Assembly (NCBI RefSeq): GCF_003966265.1
Contig: NZ_RXNV01000002.1
Span: 310,001-374,000, forward strand
Direction of reading: 5' to 3'
DNA: 64,000 nt
Source: Shewanella atlantica
GTDB taxonomy: Bacteria > Pseudomonadota > Gammaproteobacteria > Enterobacterales > Shewanellaceae
Under the pieces are notes generated by a model. That model was not told where the DNA came from. It worked only from the letters and a program-made list of their open reading frames with translations, and ran no database searches. Positions 60,583 to 64,000 of the stretch are shown here, piece after piece; positions within the stretch are counted from its first letter, which is position 1; each line of letters starts with the position of its first letter. The translations under genes were made by a program, and so were the position numbers.

Positions 60583-60782
60583 ACTGTAAAGCCGAGTTCA
60601 GATACCCACGTTCTCAATAGAGATCATTACAGGGTAATCATTGCCAGGTAATCATGATAGCGTCATTTCGATTAGCTCCCCGTAATCTTTGACTCAAAAA
60701 GCCATACTTCTTATCTATGCCGTTAGCTACAGGCACGTTAAGTTTTGCCAAATAGCCCAGACTTCCCTATATTGATAATAAG

Positions 60783-60802
60783 ACCAACCACGGTAGGTTG
60801 GT
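60783..60802 (+). promoter_or_regulatory. Dyad upstream of the small exported protein gene
   Basis: ACCAACC-acggta-GGTTGGT, an exact 7-bp inverted repeat 71 nt before the start codon of the small ORF. It could be a binding site for a regulator, possibly the adjacent two-component system (inference). The rest of 60583-60872 shows only short direct repeats (ggtaatcat). Confidence 0.4.
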
Positions 60803-60872
60803 ACCTAAGCTTTAACCTTCAGTAGATCTGTTGTGCCTTATCGCTTCGTAATTTCAACATGAGGAGTGATAT

Positions 60873-61118
60873 ATGCCCAAAATCCCCATACATAAATGCC
60901 TCCTCTTGTCCGCATACTCATTAGCGACTTACCTGGCTGTGAGCATGGCCCCGGATGTAAACTCAGCTGCTAAATTAGATACTTTTAGTAAGCAAGCCGG
61001 GCATCAAAGAGTTCAATTACTGAGTTATAACCGTTATCAGGTCGGCTCAGTGTGTAAAGAGAGGGGCTGGGAGTTTTGCAAGAGCTGGTCAAGGTACTCC
61101 CGCACGCGTCTGGCTTAG
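60873..61118 (+). CDS. Small exported or membrane-anchored hypothetical protein
   Basis: 81 residues. A basic start and hydrophobic segment (KCLLLSAYSLATYLAVSMA, about 8-26) look like a signal peptide or anchor. The tail is basic with two cysteines (SVCKERGWEFCKSW). A very good Shine-Dalgarno (gaggag) lies 6 nt upstream of the ATG, which supports expression. No family is recognised. It is convergent with the TtrR-like gene. Confidence 0.6.
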   Translation: MPKIPIHKCLLLSAYSLATYLAVSMAPDVNSAAKLDTFSKQAGHQRVQLLSYNRYQVGSVCKERGWEFCKSWSRYSRTRLA

Positions 61119-61173
61119 AGCAGATATAGCTGTCACCCCTTCAAAGTATCTATCAAGATTCTCAATCAAGAGT

Positions 61174-61220
61174 CTCGCCGCTGAACCCGCTCCTACAACA
61201 AGCCCGTTCGGCGTCCTACG
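61174..61220. repeat. REP-like sequence between the small ORF and the regulator gene
   Basis: cgccgctgaac ... gttcggcg form an imperfect dyad around cccgctcctaca, the reverse of the gtaggagcggg core seen in REP elements. It may serve as an end-of-transcript hairpin between convergent genes. Confidence 0.5.
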
Positions 61221-61259
61221 CAGAAGCAGAAAATGCCCCTCGCAGCTCAAACCTAGATC

Positions 61260-61859
61260 TTACTCTTCGCTCTTGGCCATCAGGTAAGCCAGTTCTGCAG
61301 CGTTACTGACCTGCATCTTTTGCATCACTTTCTGCCTATGTAGTTCGATAGTGCGTTGAGCAATGTTGAGTTCGGCGGCAATGACTTTATTCAGCTTTCC
61401 TTCAAGCACTTTTAACATGACTTCATGTTCTCTCGGGGTTAGGCTGGCGACTCTATGCTCTATTTCAGTCTGTAGTCTCAGTTCTTCGTACGCCTGTAAG
61501 CTTATCTCTTTGGCACGCGCTAACAGTATGCTGAGTTTATCGCCATCGACAGGCTTCTCCAGAAAGTCGATAGCACCTTGTTGTATCGCCTGTACGGCCA
61601 TGGTGATGGTACCGTGGCCGGTAAGCATAATGACACTCAAAGGGCTCGCGGCAGATTTAATATGGTTAAGCAGTGCTATACCATCCATACCGGGCATCTG
61701 AATGTCTAAGATAGCAATCCCGGGGCGGGTAATATCGACAGCGTTCAAAAAGCTGCTGGCGTTTAAATAGCTCAGGGTCTTGAGCTCTAGTCCATCTAGC
61801 ATCCAGCTCAATGAGTCTAAAACATCCTGATCATCATCGACCAGGTAGATATCACACAT
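61260..61859 (-). CDS. LuxR/FixJ-type response regulator, TtrR/ThsR-like
   Basis: 199-residue two-component regulator. Receiver domain (1-120) with DDD at the N-terminus, phospho-acceptor Asp52 (AILDIQMPGMDG), Thr in MLTGHG and Lys in FLEKPVDG. LuxR-type HTH follows (about 135-195; LTPREHEVMLKVLEGKLNK). Family members respond to tetrathionate or thiosulfate sensors and activate their reductase operons. Its start overlaps the end of the histidine kinase gene by 8 nt, so both proteins are made together. Confidence 0.92.
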   Translation of the reverse strand: MCDIYLVDDDQDVLDSLSWMLDGLELKTLSYLNASSFLNAVDITRPGIAILDIQMPGMDGIALLNHIKSAASPLSVIMLTGHGTITMAVQAIQQGAIDFLEKPVDGDKLSILLARAKEISLQAYEELRLQTEIEHRVASLTPREHEVMLKVLEGKLNKVIAAELNIAQRTIELHRQKVMQKMQVSNAAELAYLMAKSEE

Positions 61860-63594
61860 CTTGTTGCTCCTTTATGGGCAGAGAAACGGAGATTTTAAGC
61901 CCTTTAATCAAGTTGACGGCATGGATCTGACCGCCATGTTCTTCGATGATGCGTTTACAGATCACCATACCGAGTCCGAGTCCGTTTTCTTTGGAGGTTT
62001 CAAAGGGAAAGAAGAGTCGATTCAGGGCCTCTTCTGATAACCCAATGCCACTATCTTCTATAATAATTACCGCATGCTTGTCTTCCACAAGTAGCTGGAT
62101 CCCAAGTTGAGGCACAGGTTCAGACTCCATCGCATCGAGAGCATTTCGGATAAGGTTAACCAATACCTGCTGGATCAGGCTGATATCGGCAACAGTAGTA
62201 ACTCGATTTAGTGATAGCTTGGGTGATAGATGCATACGTTTAAATTCTGGAGCCATCAGGTTGAGGGTCTCTTCAACCAGACTCTTGAGATCGCATTGTT
62301 CATACACACTGGGCTGCTGGCAGAACTGCCTGAATCGTTTGATGGTACTCTGGGCTCGATCCACCTGTTCAATAGCCTTATTCAAAGCGCTATTGAGTTC
62401 ACCTTGTTCGGGAGTCAGTCGATACAGGCAGCCTTGGGTTAAATATCTTATTCCGGCAAGAGGCTGATTAAGTTCATGGGCTATGCCTGAGGCCATCTCT
62501 CCGGTCAGCAATACCCGTTGGGCCTTGTAGAACTGTTTCTGTTGTTCAAATAATTTCTTCTGAGTGTGCTGATGCTGCTCCATCTCTGAAGAGAGGGCCT
62601 GTGTACGCAGTACAACCAGACGCCTGACTCTTAGATGGTGCAAATAGCCAAGCATTAATAAAATAAAAGCCCCGATCACCCAAGGCACGGCACCTTTAAG
62701 CAAGAACTCCCAATTGGTAACAAACGGCCACCTGTTAAGTGTACGTAATAATCTAAATACCTGACGGTCGTTTACCGGAGCAGACCAGTACTGATATCGT
62801 CCGGAAATGGCTTCTTTATCGGCAACAGATATCGACAGCAGCGACTTAACCACTTGTGTAGCCAACACATGATCGGTATGGCCCAGTTTAGAGAAAGCGT
62901 AAGAGGGATACAGAGCACTGGATACGGCACATTCATAGTCGGGAACCTCTTTTTGAAGCACCACTTTCAATGCCGACTCGGGAACAAGGCCCTCCTTAAT
63001 TGCCGATTCGAGTACACAGGAGGGCAAGATAGCCACATCGGCTTTTTCATCTAATACCAGGTTGAGCAATTTGTCCTGGGGGAAACCTACGAAGGTGAGC
63101 TTTTTAAAGTCTTTAAAGGGGTTAATACTATGAGATGCCAGTTCACCGGCCAGAATTTGAAAGCCTCCAAAAGCATTCGGATCAGATGAGACGACGGCCA
63201 TGGTACTGAGTTGTTTTACATCCGTTATATTAACCGATGAACGCGTGATCAATGCAGAGCCTATAGCATGATCCGGATCTGAGTGATAATTCGGGACTAA
63301 AGAGAGTAGGTTACTGACACCATGTTCTTTCTTAAATGTAACTGTGGTGAGTGCGTTACCGATAATGAAGTCGAGCTTGTCATTTGCGACAGACTCTTGT
63401 AGTTCACCAGGGGTTAATGGGAGAACTGAAAAAGTATGACCCGTATCCGCAGCAACCCGATCGAAGGTAGGTGCCCATCTTTGATAAACTGTGTCAGGAG
63501 ATGCGAAAGAGAGCACTCCAATCCTCATCGGCTCATTCTCATGTGCATAAGAGAAGCAGGAGAGTAATGAAGTTAATAGCAAGATTCGTTTCAT
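61852..63594 (-). CDS. Sensor histidine kinase with PhnD-like periplasmic domain, TtrS/ThsS-like
   Basis: 580-residue membrane sensor kinase. Signal peptide (1-17), a PhnD-type periplasmic binding-protein domain (about 22-285), one membrane helix (about 303-320), a coiled coil, and the kinase core. His373 is in MASGIAHELNQPLAG; NLIRNALDAM, EDSGIGLSEEA and GLGLGMVICKRI form the ATP-binding site. Two cysteines, Cys193 (LPSCVLES) and Cys222 (DYECAVSS), lie in the sensor domain at positions where TtrS-type sensors keep cysteines. Tetrathionate or thiosulfate are the known ligands of close relatives (ThsS from Shewanella halifaxensis); which one applies here is inferred only. Confidence 0.92.
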   Translation of the reverse strand: MKRILLLTSLLSCFSYAHENEPMRIGVLSFASPDTVYQRWAPTFDRVAADTGHTFSVLPLTPGELQESVANDKLDFIIGNALTTVTFKKEHGVSNLLSLVPNYHSDPDHAIGSALITRSSVNITDVKQLSTMAVVSSDPNAFGGFQILAGELASHSINPFKDFKKLTFVGFPQDKLLNLVLDEKADVAILPSCVLESAIKEGLVPESALKVVLQKEVPDYECAVSSALYPSYAFSKLGHTDHVLATQVVKSLLSISVADKEAISGRYQYWSAPVNDRQVFRLLRTLNRWPFVTNWEFLLKGAVPWVIGAFILLMLGYLHHLRVRRLVVLRTQALSSEMEQHQHTQKKLFEQQKQFYKAQRVLLTGEMASGIAHELNQPLAGIRYLTQGCLYRLTPEQGELNSALNKAIEQVDRAQSTIKRFRQFCQQPSVYEQCDLKSLVEETLNLMAPEFKRMHLSPKLSLNRVTTVADISLIQQVLVNLIRNALDAMESEPVPQLGIQLLVEDKHAVIIIEDSGIGLSEEALNRLFFPFETSKENGLGLGMVICKRIIEEHGGQIHAVNLIKGLKISVSLPIKEQQDV

Positions 63595-64000
63595 AAAAGC
63601 GTGGGTCGCTGACCTGTTGTCATTTTGTCGTAATTATCATCTATAATCCCAAATTATGATAGCGTATAAGCAAATCTGAGGGACCGGAACCACAATAAAT
63701 TATTTATTGCGGAAAACCGCTATATCACAATCATAATATCTGCTGATATAATCAAGTTGTCATAAATCTTATAAAACATAATCTATATTATTTAATTGCA
63801 AAGTATCAGTTAAATCACTCCAACTCATAAAATCGGCTACTCAACTTAGGTTAAATAAGTGCGTTTGAAAACAACCTGCAAATATGACTTATTATTTGCA
63901 AATTAATTTTATATTAATTGCGTGGCTGCAACCTGTATTTGTCGAAGCTAGCCGTGCTGATTTTATTCCCTTTATCATCTAAATACCAAACCGCTTCCAG
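63595..64000 (+). other. AT-rich promoter region, target gene beyond window edge; no gene seen
   Basis: 406 nt, very AT-rich. It contains an exact 8-bp dyad TGCAAATA / TATTTGCA with an 8-nt spacer (63877-63900), a likely operator. A 32-codon ORF starting near 63884 has no Shine-Dalgarno. The divergent gene to the right is probably the sulfur-oxyanion reductase or another target of the two-component system (inference). Confidence 0.4.

Noticed and set aside
63882..63981. Short ORF at the right edge
   Set aside because: No Shine-Dalgarno, and it overlaps the dyad in a very AT-rich promoter region.

Overview
This window is a contiguous piece of a gammaproteobacterial chromosome, most consistent with Shewanella. 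The basis is gene order and protein similarity recognised by eye: nrdA-nrdB-yfaE, a HAD phosphatase, ubiG, gyrA, serC, an aspartate/aromatic aminotransferase, aroA, cmk, rpsA, ihfB, lapA, lapB, pyrF and a DUF2058 gene form the block known from Shewanella genomes. No rRNA operon, CRISPR array, prophage or complete transposon is visible. Only one tRNA gene was found.

Layout. 1-8.4 kb: a 5'-truncated NIT-domain chemoreceptor, a divergent NAD-synthase-like protein paired with a HAD phosphatase, a BCCT betaine/choline-type transporter, and a convergent two-gene operon (cNMP/CBS/DUF294 protein plus DEDDh exonuclease). 8.4-9.4 kb: tRNA-Ser(GGA), preceded on its 5' side by 118-bp tandem repeats, each carrying the first 21 nt of the tRNA. 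9.4-24.2 kb: cardiolipin synthase, an endonuclease/exonuclease/phosphatase-family protein behind a 12-codon coupled leader ORF, a RecQ-family helicase, a DUF885 lipoprotein, an orphan OmpR-type regulator, an M14 carboxypeptidase with a zinc-ribbon membrane protein and YeaC, then ansA and sppA in reverse, and fadH. 24.3-26 kb: a second chemoreceptor.

26-47.3 kb: core metabolism and information processing. This covers deoxynucleotide synthesis (nrdAB-yfaE, with NrdR and DnaA boxes upstream), ubiquinone (ubiG), gyrase A, serine and aromatic amino-acid steps (serC, aminotransferase, aroA), cmk-rpsA-ihfB, LPS assembly control (lapAB), pyrF, and an acyl-CoA dehydrogenase under a likely PsrA operator. 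The acyl-CoA dehydrogenase gene is flanked on both sides by arrays of exactly eight copies of a 7-bp repeat. A 264-bp MITE-like element with 15-bp perfect terminal inverted repeats lies between it and dacB.

47.8-64 kb: dacB (PBP4), a 57-aa membrane protein, a DUF1904 protein with PssA, an EmrD-like drug exporter, the tRNA acp3U enzyme TapT, a complete RND tripartite efflux operon (lipoprotein adaptor, HAE1 pump, outer-membrane lipoprotein channel), a small exported protein, and a TtrSR/ThsSR-like two-component system. The target of that last system is probably the divergent gene beyond the right edge.

I see no obviously new multi-gene defence or mobile system. The most unusual structures are the tRNA-Ser 5'-fragment repeats, the paired heptamer arrays, the MITE, the coupled leader ORF and the divergent NadE-like/HAD pair. 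All calls come from reading the sequence; no database search was run.
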